This document shows positions 1 to 7,807 of a DNA stretch of 64,000 bases, one piece after another (the stretch's first letter is position 1; the number at the start of each line of letters is the position of its first letter). The notes beneath the pieces were generated by a model. It saw only the letters and a program-made list of their open reading frames with translations, was not told where the DNA came from and searched no databases. The stretch comes from JAAXHH01 sp965248395. Its GTDB lineage: Bacteria; JAAXHH01. Position numbers and translations under genes: made by a program. The stretch covers positions 1,984,001 through 2,048,000 of the forward strand of contig OZ252103.1 of NCBI GenBank assembly GCA_965248395.1, given 5' to 3'.

Positions 1-108
1 CAAACACGAGACAAGGCTTCGAGCCCGGGGGATAATCACCGCGATGCGCGAACTCGTGATGTAGGGTTCTTCAAACCAGTGTGGGGCCGATGGACCGTGC
101 GGATGCCG

Positions 109-1929
109 CTATATGGCGAAAAAGGATCTGAGGTTGTTCTCGATGTCCGCGTTGTCACGCAGCTTGGACAGCCATTCCGCGTACAACTGATTCTGCTTCT
201 GCAGCAGCAACTGCCGTTTCAGGCTATCCTTCATCACTTCGAAGGTAGATTCGTCGATCGGCTCCCTCGTCTCCAACTGAATCAGGTAATATCCCCGTTC
301 CCCTTTGACCAGTTCGCTGAGCGCTCCTGTTTCGACCAGTTGGAAGGCCCCTTTGATGAAGGCCGGATCCTGGCCGATTCGAGGGATGAACGCCTGTTGC
401 CGGGTGATGGGATCTGTGGTGGCGAGCCGGTCCGCCCAGTCACCGGTCAATGCGTCCAGCTTCCCGCTGCCAAGGCTTGCCCGGACCTCTTCTCCCTGCG
501 CCCTGGCCTTTTCCATTTTCTGTTCTCGTACCAGGATCGATCGGATGGGAAGCTCCACTTCCTCAAGGGGCAGCACGCCGGCGGGTTTTTCACCGGCGTT
601 CGCGAGCACGAAAAAGCCATTGGCGTTTTCTAGTATTTCGCTGATATCCCCGGGTTCGGAGCCGAAGGCGAAGGACGAAGCGCCAACCAGGTACCCGATG
701 CGGGGGATGAACCCATCGGGACGGTCGGCGAAATACCCGGTGGTCTCGGTTTCAAGGGAATCCGGCATGCTCACGGCGGCGTCTTCCAGATTGCTTTCGA
801 GCGCGCGGGTTTGCAGCTGCCTCGCCTCGTTGAGAAGCGTGTTCAGGGTCTGCTGACCGGTGATGGTTTTCAAGAGGATATGGCGCGCACGAACCTGTTC
901 CTCACCATCCTGAACCTGCTTCTCCTCCACTCGTATTATGTGCCATCCAAATTGTGTCTTTACGGGTTTTGTAAGGGAACCGGGCGGGGTTTCAAAGGCG
1001 ACCGCTTCGAATTCGGGGACCATTTGGTTTCTGCCAAAAACCCCCAGGTCTCCGCCATTGGACGCATTGGACGGGTCCTCGGAGAAGTCCCTGGCCAGCG
1101 TTTCGAAGTCGGCACCGTTCAAGAGCTGATCGTAGAGCTCGTCGATCTGCCGTTCGACGCGCTGAGAATCCGCTACGCTTGGCTGTTTCGGAATCATGAC
1201 GAAGGACAGTGAAACCTGGGAATCCTCCATGAACTCGTTGGTATGTTCCGCGTAGTACGCGGCGATGTCATCGCCGGAAATAGATTCCGGTTCCACGTCC
1301 AGGTCTTCGGGATCGAAGAATAGGTACTTCGCCGTCAAATTCTCGTTCTGGTTCACAAAGGCCTGGCGGACTTCCAGGTCGGTGACGCGGGCGACGGAAA
1401 TCACACGGTTGATGACCTTCTGCCGGGGCAGCAGCATGCGAAACTGGTCTTCCAGATACGCCCAGCCTTCAACCGCTGGATCGTTCAGCGCCTGGAGATA
1501 CTTGGTCTGGTCAAACTCGCCTTCCGTTTTGAAGATCTCCTGCTGCTTGACGAATTCCGGTGGATTGGACCGGACCGCTTCGAGAATCTCGGCGTCCGTG
1601 ACAACAATATCGTGTTTTCCAATGTTCTGTTCCAGCAGCGTGAGGTCGACCCGTCGGTCCCATACCTCGTTGACGATCTCGCGGCTTCTAAATTCGTCCA
1701 GGCTTCCGCCCTGCTGCTGACGAGCCATTTCCTGCACCTGTTCCACTTCAAACCGGAGTTCTTCATAGGACACCGTCTCGCCGTTGATCGATCCCACGGC
1801 GTTCTGACCACCAGGACCCCTGCCCGCCATGTCAGCACCCCATTCCAGGCCGATCAGCCCCACGAAGGCAATCACCAGGATGATCATGACGACGTGGGTT
1901 CTTTCCCTCAAAAGTTGCATTAAGGCCAT
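109..1929 (-). CDS. PpiD/SurA-like membrane-anchored peptidyl-prolyl isomerase
   Basis: 606-residue envelope chaperone. A short cytoplasmic start is followed by one hydrophobic segment (about residues 10-31), then a SurA_N-like helical region and a parvulin domain (about 238-337) carrying GGDLG at 292-296 and the closing GWHIIRVEE stretch. A second, weaker parvulin-like stretch (RARHILL) follows, so only the first copy looks typical. The reading frame opens further upstream, but I start at 1929 because AAGGAG lies about 10 bases before this ATG and the hydrophobic anchor then sits at the N-terminus as in PpiD. The family helps fold outer-membrane and periplasmic proteins after secretion. The gene is transcribed divergently from rpmE. 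The 108 bases beyond its stop to the window edge hold nothing I can assign. Confidence 0.88.
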   Translation of the reverse strand: MALMQLLRERTHVVMIILVIAFVGLIGLEWGADMAGRGPGGQNAVGSINGETVSYEELRFEVEQVQEMARQQQGGSLDEFRSREIVNEVWDRRVDLTLLEQNIGKHDIVVTDAEILEAVRSNPPEFVKQQEIFKTEGEFDQTKYLQALNDPAVEGWAYLEDQFRMLLPRQKVINRVISVARVTDLEVRQAFVNQNENLTAKYLFFDPEDLDVEPESISGDDIAAYYAEHTNEFMEDSQVSLSFVMIPKQPSVADSQRVERQIDELYDQLLNGADFETLARDFSEDPSNASNGGDLGVFGRNQMVPEFEAVAFETPPGSLTKPVKTQFGWHIIRVEEKQVQDGEEQVRARHILLKTITGQQTLNTLLNEARQLQTRALESNLEDAAVSMPDSLETETTGYFADRPDGFIPRIGYLVGASSFAFGSEPGDISEILENANGFFVLANAGEKPAGVLPLEEVELPIRSILVREQKMEKARAQGEEVRASLGSGKLDALTGDWADRLATTDPITRQQAFIPRIGQDPAFIKGAFQLVETGALSELVKGERGYYLIQLETREPIDESTFEVMKDSLKRQLLLQKQNQLYAEWLSKLRDNADIENNLRSFFAI

Positions 1930-2004
1930 CTTGCCACTGCTCCTTGCGTACTTAAATCTTTCGTGTATTCCGGGTAATTCGGACCGTTTCTCAAAAGACA
2001 CGTA

Positions 2005-2033
2005 AATATAACGGACCGGCAATCCATCGGCAA
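2005..2033 (-). promoter_or_regulatory. sigma70-type promoter for the PpiD-like gene
   Basis: Read on the minus strand: TTGCCG (2033-2028), a 17-base spacer, then TATATT (2010-2005). It reads toward the PpiD-like gene, giving a leader of about 70 bases. It is seen only as a sequence match. Confidence 0.55.
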
Positions 2034-2074
2034 CTCATTTGTCCCTGAAGGGCCGGAATGCGGGGAAAAGATGC

Positions 2075-2103
2075 TTGACAGCCCGTAACTTACCTCCTAT
2101 TTT
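2075..2103 (+). promoter_or_regulatory. sigma70-type promoter for rpmE-prfA-prmC
   Basis: TTGACA (2075-2080), a 17-base spacer and TATTTT (2098-2103). The predicted start is near 2110, about 68 bases before rpmE. The -35/-10 pair and spacing are identical to those upstream of valS (19668-19696). Confidence 0.65.
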
Positions 2104-2177
2104 TGCCTGGACGCTGATTGTAGCGGCGCCTGGTGTTTTTGATTCTTATGGCCGAAGACGTCAAGGAGTTGAGATTC

Positions 2178-2381
2178 ATGAAAAGCGGCATCCATCCGGA
2201 TTACAAGGAAATAACGGTAACCTGCGCCTGTGGCAATTCTTTCCTGACGCGATCGACGATTGACACGATACACGTGGAGATCTGTTCGGCCTGTCATCCC
2301 TTCTACACGGGGAAGCAGAAAATGATCGATAGCGCGGGCCGCGTAGAACGTTACAACAGGAAATACGGTCTCGCCAAGTAA
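2178..2381 (+). CDS. rpmE: 50S ribosomal protein L31, zinc-binding type
   Basis: 67-residue L31. It starts MKSGIHP and keeps the four zinc-ligand cysteines of the C+ form (C16, C18, C36, C39), ending in YNRKYG. L31 bridges the large and small subunits at the central protuberance, and the zinc form can serve as a zinc reserve in bacteria that also carry a cysteine-free paralogue; none is seen here. The frame is open further upstream, but AAGGAG at 2163-2168 precedes this ATG by nine bases and the family begins here. It heads rpmE-prfA-prmC, a common translation-linked order. Confidence 0.95.
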   Translation: MKSGIHPDYKEITVTCACGNSFLTRSTIDTIHVEICSACHPFYTGKQKMIDSAGRVERYNRKYGLAK

Positions 2382-2495
2382 GTCGCGACCGAAGTTGCCG
2401 TCCCCGGCCATGCGCCGCAGATCAGGTGGACCGCATGGTCCGCACGGTCCGCGACCGTCGCGCGCCGTCTCTCCCCTTACCGTTCCCATGCCTCC

Positions 2496-3578
2496 ATGTT
2501 ACTCCATCAACTCGAACACATCGTTCAACGCTTCGAATCTCTCGACCGTCTGCTGGCGGACCCGTCCGTAACCTCGAACCCGCAGAAAATCCGCGACCTT
2601 GGACGCGAGTACCGCGAACTGACCCCGGTAATCGACCAGTACCGCGTGTACCGAAAGGTGCTGGAAGACCTGGAGTCAGCCCGGTCGGTGCTGCGGGAGT
2701 CCGACTCCGATCCCGACATGGCTGAACTGGCCCGGGACGAAGTGGACAGCCTGGACCGTGAAAAGACGGTCCTGGAACAAGAACTCACCCGGTTGCTCGT
2801 TCCCAGGGATCCCGAGGACGGGAGAAACATCATCTGCGAGATCCGGGCCGGAACAGGGGGAGATGAAGCCGCTATTTTCGCCGGGGAACTGTACCGCATG
2901 TACAGCAGGTACGCGGACAATCGAGGCTGGCGAACGGAAATCCTGAACTCGAACGGCGCTGAAAAGGGCGGCGTGAAGGAAGTCATCTTTCAGATCGAGG
3001 GCAAGGGCGTCTACGGCAAGTTGAAGAACGAGAGCGGGGTCCATCGCGTGCAGCGGGTTCCCGTAACGGAAACGCAGGGGCGGGTGCACACCTCCGCCGC
3101 ATCGGTGGTTATCCTTCCGGAAGCGGAGGACGTGGAAGTGGACATCGACGAGAAGAAAGACCTCGTTTTCGACGTATTCCGTTCCTCCGGCCCAGGCGGC
3201 CAGAGTGTCAATACCACGGATTCGGCGGTACGCATTACCCATAGCCCGACCGGGTTGGTCGTATCGTGCCAGGATGAGAAATCGCAGCACAAGAACAAGG
3301 CCAAGGCCATGAAGGTGCTTCGCGCCCGTCTGCTCGACATGGCCCGCCAGGAACAGCAAGACGAAATGGCGAGCAGCCGCAGGTCCCAGGTGAGATCCGG
3401 CGATCGCAGCGAGAAAATCCGGACCTATAATTTCCCGCAGGGACGGGTCACCGATCATCGTATCGGTTTGACGCTGTACAAGATTGACCAGATCATGGAA
3501 GGCGACATCGAAGAGATTACGCAGTCCCTGGCGGAAGCGGAACAGGCGGAAAAGATGGCACAGTTGACGTCGACATGA
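2496..3578 (+). CDS. prfA: Peptide chain release factor 1
   Basis: 360-residue RF1, the usual length. It decodes UAA and UAG and triggers peptidyl-tRNA hydrolysis. The codon-recognition tripeptide PVT is at 189-191 (RF2 would have SPF) and the catalytic GGQ at 234-236, in the usual SSGPGGQSVN setting. The N-terminal coiled-coil domain is complete. No clear Shine-Dalgarno is seen, but the nearest other ATG (2488) is out of frame. prmC, encoding the methyltransferase that modifies the GGQ glutamine, begins 22 bases downstream, so enzyme and substrate are probably co-expressed. Confidence 0.97.
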   Translation: MLLHQLEHIVQRFESLDRLLADPSVTSNPQKIRDLGREYRELTPVIDQYRVYRKVLEDLESARSVLRESDSDPDMAELARDEVDSLDREKTVLEQELTRLLVPRDPEDGRNIICEIRAGTGGDEAAIFAGELYRMYSRYADNRGWRTEILNSNGAEKGGVKEVIFQIEGKGVYGKLKNESGVHRVQRVPVTETQGRVHTSAASVVILPEAEDVEVDIDEKKDLVFDVFRSSGPGGQSVNTTDSAVRITHSPTGLVVSCQDEKSQHKNKAKAMKVLRARLLDMARQEQQDEMASSRRSQVRSGDRSEKIRTYNFPQGRVTDHRIGLTLYKIDQIMEGDIEEITQSLAEAEQAEKMAQLTST

Positions 3579-3600
3579 TTCCATCCCGCGGAAGCTTTCC

Positions 3601-4560
3601 ATGAAAGAATATGAATTACCCCCCTCTTTGACCTTTCTCCAGGCGGTAAACTGGGCGACCCGGCAGCTGGATTCGCAGTCTATACCCGGCAGCAGAGTGG
3701 AATCGGAACTCTTGCTTGGAAAGGTATGCGCATCAAGCCGCCTGGATCTTTACCTGATGCACGACAGGCGGCTCGACCGGATGGAGTCCTCCAGTTTTTC
3801 GGCGCTGGTCTCCCGCAGGATGCGCGGGGAGCCCGTCCAGTATCTCACCGGAACCACGGAGTTTTACGGACGGGAATTTGTTGTATCACCCGTCGTGCTG
3901 ATCCCCCGCCCGGAGACGGAACTGATCGTGGACCACGTGCGGCCTTTTTTGGAAGAGCGGGTCCGCCAGGTGTCGGTGGAACCGGCCAGGAGTACCGGTA
4001 CGCGGAAAAACGGTAAAACCGGTTTAGGTCTCCCCGCCAGATTCGCGGATATTGGCACGGGATCGGGCGTCCTCGCGGTTACACTCGCACTGGAGTGTCC
4101 GTCTGTACAGGGTTACGCGACCGACGTTTCCGAAGCGGCGCTGGGCATTGCGCGGAAGAATGCCGAAAGCCTTTTGACGGACTGTCGTCGGCTGCGCTTC
4201 CTGCGGGGTTCGCTGCTGTCTCCGTTGAAACCCGGATCGATCCCTGGGATGGACCTGATCGTATCCAACCCCCCCTATGTCACTACCCGCGAAATGGATC
4301 GTCTGCCGGATGAGATACGTCGTTTTGAGCCCGAAATAGCGCTTGACGGCGGTGAAGATGGCCTGGACTTCTATCGCGGCCTCATCGGCGAAGCTCCCGG
4401 TAGTTTGTTAAAAGGCGGGATGATCGCCGTGGAGATCGGCGCGGAACATACCGGGACGGTTACCCGTTTAATGGTTGATCGCGGCGTGTATGGAAGCATC
4501 CGGGTCGTCAAAGACTACAACGGATTGGACCGTATCGTGTCCGCCATATTCGCCGGTTGA
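3601..4560 (+). CDS. prmC: Release factor glutamine methyltransferase PrmC (HemK)
   Basis: 319 residues. It methylates the GGQ glutamine of RF1/RF2 with S-adenosylmethionine. The SAM-binding loop DIGTGSG is at 150-156 and the substrate-binding NPPY at 223-226, after a helical N-terminal domain that recognises the release factor. A roughly 20-residue basic insert (about residues 128-146, rich in Arg, Lys, Thr and Gly) between the N-terminal domain and the SAM domain makes it longer than the ~280-residue norm. It directly follows its substrate gene prfA. Confidence 0.95.
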   Translation: MKEYELPPSLTFLQAVNWATRQLDSQSIPGSRVESELLLGKVCASSRLDLYLMHDRRLDRMESSSFSALVSRRMRGEPVQYLTGTTEFYGREFVVSPVVLIPRPETELIVDHVRPFLEERVRQVSVEPARSTGTRKNGKTGLGLPARFADIGTGSGVLAVTLALECPSVQGYATDVSEAALGIARKNAESLLTDCRRLRFLRGSLLSPLKPGSIPGMDLIVSNPPYVTTREMDRLPDEIRRFEPEIALDGGEDGLDFYRGLIGEAPGSLLKGGMIAVEIGAEHTGTVTRLMVDRGVYGSIRVVKDYNGLDRIVSAIFAG

Positions 4561-4589
4561 TCTCGGCGTCATTGACCGGAAGGTGAAAA

Positions 4590-5411
4590 ATGCTGAAAAA
4601 CAACAGTCGCATCATGATACTCGGAACGGGAAACATGGGAACCTGCCTCCTCGGAGGTATTCGCAGAGCGAATCTCGTTCCTCCGGATCAAATCGTGATC
4701 ACCGGACTGCGTGCGGATCACCTCAACGCCGTCGCGGAAGAGTGGGGCGTGCGCTGGACCACGGACAACCGGGAAGCGGTACGTGAGGCCGACGTGATCA
4801 TGATCTGTCTCAAACCACAGGCCATTGACCGCGCGATGGAACAGGTGCGCGACTGCCTGGGGCCCGATCAACTGCTTATCACGATTGCGGCGGGGGTGAC
4901 GACGGAAGGGATTACCGATATGGTACGCACCGAGAATCCCGTCGTGCGGGTCATGCCGAATATCGCCTCTCTCGTGGATGAAGGAGCCGCGGCCATTACC
5001 CTGGGCAGAAATGCCAACGACGAACACAAGCAGGTAGCAGCCCAGATTTTCAAGGCGGTGGGACGCGTCGTTTTCGTAAACGAACATCTGATGGACGCCG
5101 TTACGGGTCTCAGCGGAAGCGGACCCGCCTATATATATATGGTAATAGAGGCCCTTTCCGACGGTGGTGTCAAAATGGGACTGCCCAGGGATGTCGCGCT
5201 GGACCTGGCGGCCCAGACCGTGCTCGGTGCCGCCCGGCTTATCCAGGAGACCGGCCAGCATCCCGCGGTATTGCGCGACCAGGTCCTTACGCCGGGAGGT
5301 ACTACCATAGCGGCGGTGCACGACCTGGAAATCCGCGGACTGCGCAGCATGTTGATCAGCGCGGTCGAAACCGCCACACAGCGATCGAGGGAACTCCGGG
5401 ATGGCAAATAA
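4590..5411 (+). CDS. proC: Pyrroline-5-carboxylate reductase
   Basis: 273 residues. It catalyses the last step of proline synthesis, NAD(P)H reduction of 1-pyrroline-5-carboxylate. The Rossmann loop GTGNMG is near residue 11. The C-terminal dimer domain holds the family signature (SGSGPAY, then EALSDGGVKMGL and LTPGGTTIAA). AAGGTG lies just before the ATG. It is the last gene of the rpmE-led group, 29 bases after prmC, and a terminator follows about 130 bases downstream. Confidence 0.96.
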   Translation: MLKNNSRIMILGTGNMGTCLLGGIRRANLVPPDQIVITGLRADHLNAVAEEWGVRWTTDNREAVREADVIMICLKPQAIDRAMEQVRDCLGPDQLLITIAAGVTTEGITDMVRTENPVVRVMPNIASLVDEGAAAITLGRNANDEHKQVAAQIFKAVGRVVFVNEHLMDAVTGLSGSGPAYIYMVIEALSDGGVKMGLPRDVALDLAAQTVLGAARLIQETGQHPAVLRDQVLTPGGTTIAAVHDLEIRGLRSMLISAVETATQRSRELRDGK

Positions 5412-5537
5412 GCGTTCCCGGTTTAGCCAGTTCAACCCGGCTTTCGTAAGTATGCAACATACCCCGTAGCAGATCGCCGCGATGTAGAAACAGCCTACGC
5501 CTCATTTTTTTTCACAAAAAAACCAGCCAGGAAACCG

Positions 5538-5581
5538 GGCTTCCCGATCCGGAGGATTTTGCCTGATTGGGAGGTCTTTTT
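5538..5581 (+). terminator. Intrinsic terminator after proC
   Basis: Bases 5538-5549 pair with 5565-5576 in a 12-bp stem (including G-U pairs), with a 15-base loop that can itself form three pairs. A run of five T (5577-5581) follows directly. It separates the proC group from the division cluster. Confidence 0.7.
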
Positions 5582-5741
5582 GCGCTGCAGACGCCATATA
5601 GTGTCATATATACGCGTAAACCGTAGTATGTGGTGTCAACGTATGATGTGTATCCATATTGGCATAGTCTGATGAGTACTTTGAGGTTACGGAGGTTTCC
5701 TTATCCAAAGGTAAAGAAAATCGATGTAAGTCTATTTTTTA

Positions 5742-5770
5742 TTGACAACATGGGGGGAATAATGTAGAAT
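5742..5770 (+). promoter_or_regulatory. Promoter of the division and cell wall cluster
   Basis: TTGACA (5742-5747), a 17-base spacer and TAGAAT (5765-5770). The -35 is perfect and the -10 has one mismatch. The predicted start, near 5777, lies inside the MraZ boxes, so a bound regulator would block it. Confidence 0.8.
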
Positions 5771-5772
5771 AG

Positions 5773-5796
5773 TGGGTAGAAGTGGGGCAAAGTGGG
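5773..5796 (+). promoter_or_regulatory. MraZ operator: three TGGG boxes with 10-bp period
   Basis: TGGG occurs at 5773-5776, 5783-5786 and 5793-5796, exactly one helical turn apart, each preceded by AG. This matches the known MraZ recognition pattern of TGGG repeats spaced by ten bases upstream of mraZ. It sits over the predicted start of transcription, which fits autorepression. Confidence 0.85.
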
Positions 5797-5893
5797 TTAC
5801 ACAACATCTTAACTACCAAACACTTGTATAGTATTACTGAATGACCACCTCATGTTAAGGTGTTAACTCCTTCGTATTGCAGGGAGATCGTGG

Positions 5894-6334
5894 ATGGTTA
5901 ACTTCCTGGGTTCATACACATACACCGTGGATCATAAAGGCCGGGTGAATGTCCCTGTGAAGTTCCGCAAGCACATCCGGACCGACGTGGATGACACGTT
6001 GATCATTACCCGGGGCCTGGACGGATGCCTTTTCGTGTATCCAATAGACGAATGGGAACAGATCGATACCCGTTTGAGGAAACTGCCCGTCACCAGGCAG
6101 AACACCCGGATTTTCATCCGGATGCTTTCCTCCCAGGCGTTGGCTGCTTCCATGGACAAACAAGGACGCATTGCCCTTCCCCGGCATCTGATCGAACTCG
6201 CGGGCATCGACACGGAAGTATTGATCGTCGGCACCCTCGATCACTTTGAACTCTGGAGTCCCGCGGAGTACGAAAAGGTGATGAACGAGTCGGGACACAC
6301 TTACGAATCGATAGCGGAATCCCTGTTCGTTTGA
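5894..6334 (+). CDS. mraZ: Transcriptional regulator MraZ
   Basis: 146 residues, two tandem SpoVT/AbrB-like half-domains. Each carries the DxxxR signature (DHKGR in the first, DKQGR in the second). MraZ forms a ring-shaped oligomer that binds TGGG repeats in front of its own gene; such repeats are present upstream at 5773-5796. It opens the division and cell wall cluster, as in most bacteria. The ATG at 5894 follows AGGGAG by seven bases. The nearby GTG at 5890 is out of frame. Confidence 0.96.
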   Translation: MVNFLGSYTYTVDHKGRVNVPVKFRKHIRTDVDDTLIITRGLDGCLFVYPIDEWEQIDTRLRKLPVTRQNTRIFIRMLSSQALAASMDKQGRIALPRHLIELAGIDTEVLIVGTLDHFELWSPAEYEKVMNESGHTYESIAESLFV

Positions 6335-6373
6335 TCCTGCCGGTCCTGTGGCCGGTCAGCCTTGGAAGAAACC

Positions 6374-7345
6374 ATGGATCTGGAAGACACGTACAGACAT
6401 ATCCCCGTTCTAAGTGGGAAGGTAGCGGAAATGCTCGTTTGGAACAGATCTGGCATATACGTGGACGGGACGGTGGGCGGAGGCGGCCATGCCGGCGCCA
6501 TCCTCGAGCGGCTGGACGGATCCGGCCGGGTTATCGGGTTGGACAAGGACCGCGAGGCGGTCAGGGTTTCAGGTGAGCGGCTGGCGGGCGGCGGTCCCGA
6601 TCGTGTGAAAGTCATGCATCGTGATTTTACAGAACTGGTATCCGTTCTCGATGAAGAGGACATTTCACAGGTAGACGGTGTTCTCCTGGACCTGGGCGTA
6701 TCATCCTACCAGATCGATTCGCCGGGGAGGGGTTTTTCCTTCATGGCTGAAGGCCCGCTCGATATGCGCATGGACAGGGAGAAGCCGGTGACTGCGGCCG
6801 ATATCGTCAACGGGAGTTCGAAAGAAGAAATCGAACGGATCATAAGGGAATACGGTGAGGAGCGACAGGCACGCAAAGTCGCGAACGCAATTGTCAAAAC
6901 CCGCGCAAAGGCGCCGGTAACCTCCACCGCCGGGCTGGCCGACACGGTCATCGCCGCGGTTCGAGGCCGATGGGCGGTCAAATCCTGCGCCCGGGTTTTC
7001 CAGGCGTTTCGCATTGCCGTCAACCTCGAACTGGAAAGACTGAAAACGGCGTTGGATTCCGTGCTGCCCCTGTTAGGAACCAGGGGGCGTTTCGGTGTCA
7101 TATCCTATCATTCTTTAGAGGATCGCATGGTCAAGCGGACTTTCAGAACCTGGGCCTCGGACTGTATTTGTCCTCCTGGCCTTCCCCAGTGCGTATGCCA
7201 GCACGAACCGGTTGCCGTGCTGCACACGAAGCGGCCAGTCGTGGCGTCGCAGGAGGAAGTCACGGCAAATCCGAGGGCTCGAAGCGCCAGGTTTCGAATG
7301 ATTGAACGCTTGCCGAACAACCAGATCCAAAACACATATCCGTAG
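6374..7345 (+). CDS. rsmH: 16S rRNA (cytosine(1402)-N4)-methyltransferase RsmH
   Basis: 323 residues from this ATG. It N4-methylates C1402 in the decoding centre of 16S rRNA. The N-terminus has the family opening HIPVL and the SAM loop GTVGGGGHA, followed by DLGVSS and the C-terminal SYHSLEDR motif. An in-frame TTG lies at 6362. I prefer the ATG because GGAAGA sits just before it and the family HIPVL motif then lies near the N-terminus. It occupies the usual second position after mraZ, and its product is not itself a division protein. Confidence 0.95.
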   Translation: MDLEDTYRHIPVLSGKVAEMLVWNRSGIYVDGTVGGGGHAGAILERLDGSGRVIGLDKDREAVRVSGERLAGGGPDRVKVMHRDFTELVSVLDEEDISQVDGVLLDLGVSSYQIDSPGRGFSFMAEGPLDMRMDREKPVTAADIVNGSSKEEIERIIREYGEERQARKVANAIVKTRAKAPVTSTAGLADTVIAAVRGRWAVKSCARVFQAFRIAVNLELERLKTALDSVLPLLGTRGRFGVISYHSLEDRMVKRTFRTWASDCICPPGLPQCVCQHEPVAVLHTKRPVVASQEEVTANPRARSARFRMIERLPNNQIQNTYP

Positions 7346-7372
7346 ATCGTTATTCGATCGAAGAGGCCCGAC

Positions 7373-7795
7373 ATGAAATCCGCTTTCAGATTCCGCAGCG
7401 AACACTCGTACATGGGACAGTTGATCAGTTGGATCGGTACGATCGCGCTCGTTACGACGTTGAGTATGTTCTACATCTGGCACCAGGTGGAAACCAGGCA
7501 GTTGATGCGGGAGATTCTCCACCTGGAACACCAGAAGGAAGCCTTGAAAAAGGAAAGCGCGTACCTGCACGTGCGGATCGTACGACTCTCGGAGCAGCAC
7601 AGGGTAGAGACCGTGGCCACGAACCGTTACGACCTGGACCATACGGCCGTCGGTCAGGTCGTGAAGATGGACGCGGTAGACACGGCATTGGCTTTGGCAG
7701 ACATCGAGCCTGATGTAAGGGTGATAGCAGGAGACCCGGAAGACGGTGCATTGATCCTGGCCTCGTTCCCAGTGGCTCGAGTGAATATCCGATGA
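7373..7795 (+). CDS. ftsL: FtsL-like cell division protein
   Basis: 140 residues. A short basic cytoplasmic tail is followed by one membrane segment (about 17-36), then a leucine-rich coiled coil (about 38-70) and a periplasmic tail. Sequence similarity in FtsL is always poor, so the call rests on this topology, the length and the position between rsmH and ftsI. FtsL pairs with FtsB/DivIC and activates FtsW-FtsI at the septum. The tail after the coiled coil is longer than in E. coli FtsL (121 residues). Confidence 0.85.
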   Translation: MKSAFRFRSEHSYMGQLISWIGTIALVTTLSMFYIWHQVETRQLMREILHLEHQKEALKKESAYLHVRIVRLSEQHRVETVATNRYDLDHTAVGQVVKMDAVDTALALADIEPDVRVIAGDPEDGALILASFPVARVNIR

Positions 7796-7807
7796 GGAAC
7801 GCCCGAT

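Larger units (their letters stand above)
5412..5893 (+). other. 482-base intergenic region between proC and mraZ
   Basis: No coding potential is seen here. From left to right it holds the proC terminator (5538-5581), an AT-rich stretch with no recognised motif (about 5590-5740), and the mraZ promoter and operator (5742-5796). A leader of about 115 bases follows before mraZ, whose start is set by AGGGAG at 5881-5886. Confidence 0.7.

Noticed and set aside
1..108. Open minus-strand frame after the PpiD-like stop
   Set aside because: It has no start codon near a ribosome site and continues beyond the window. It may be chance.
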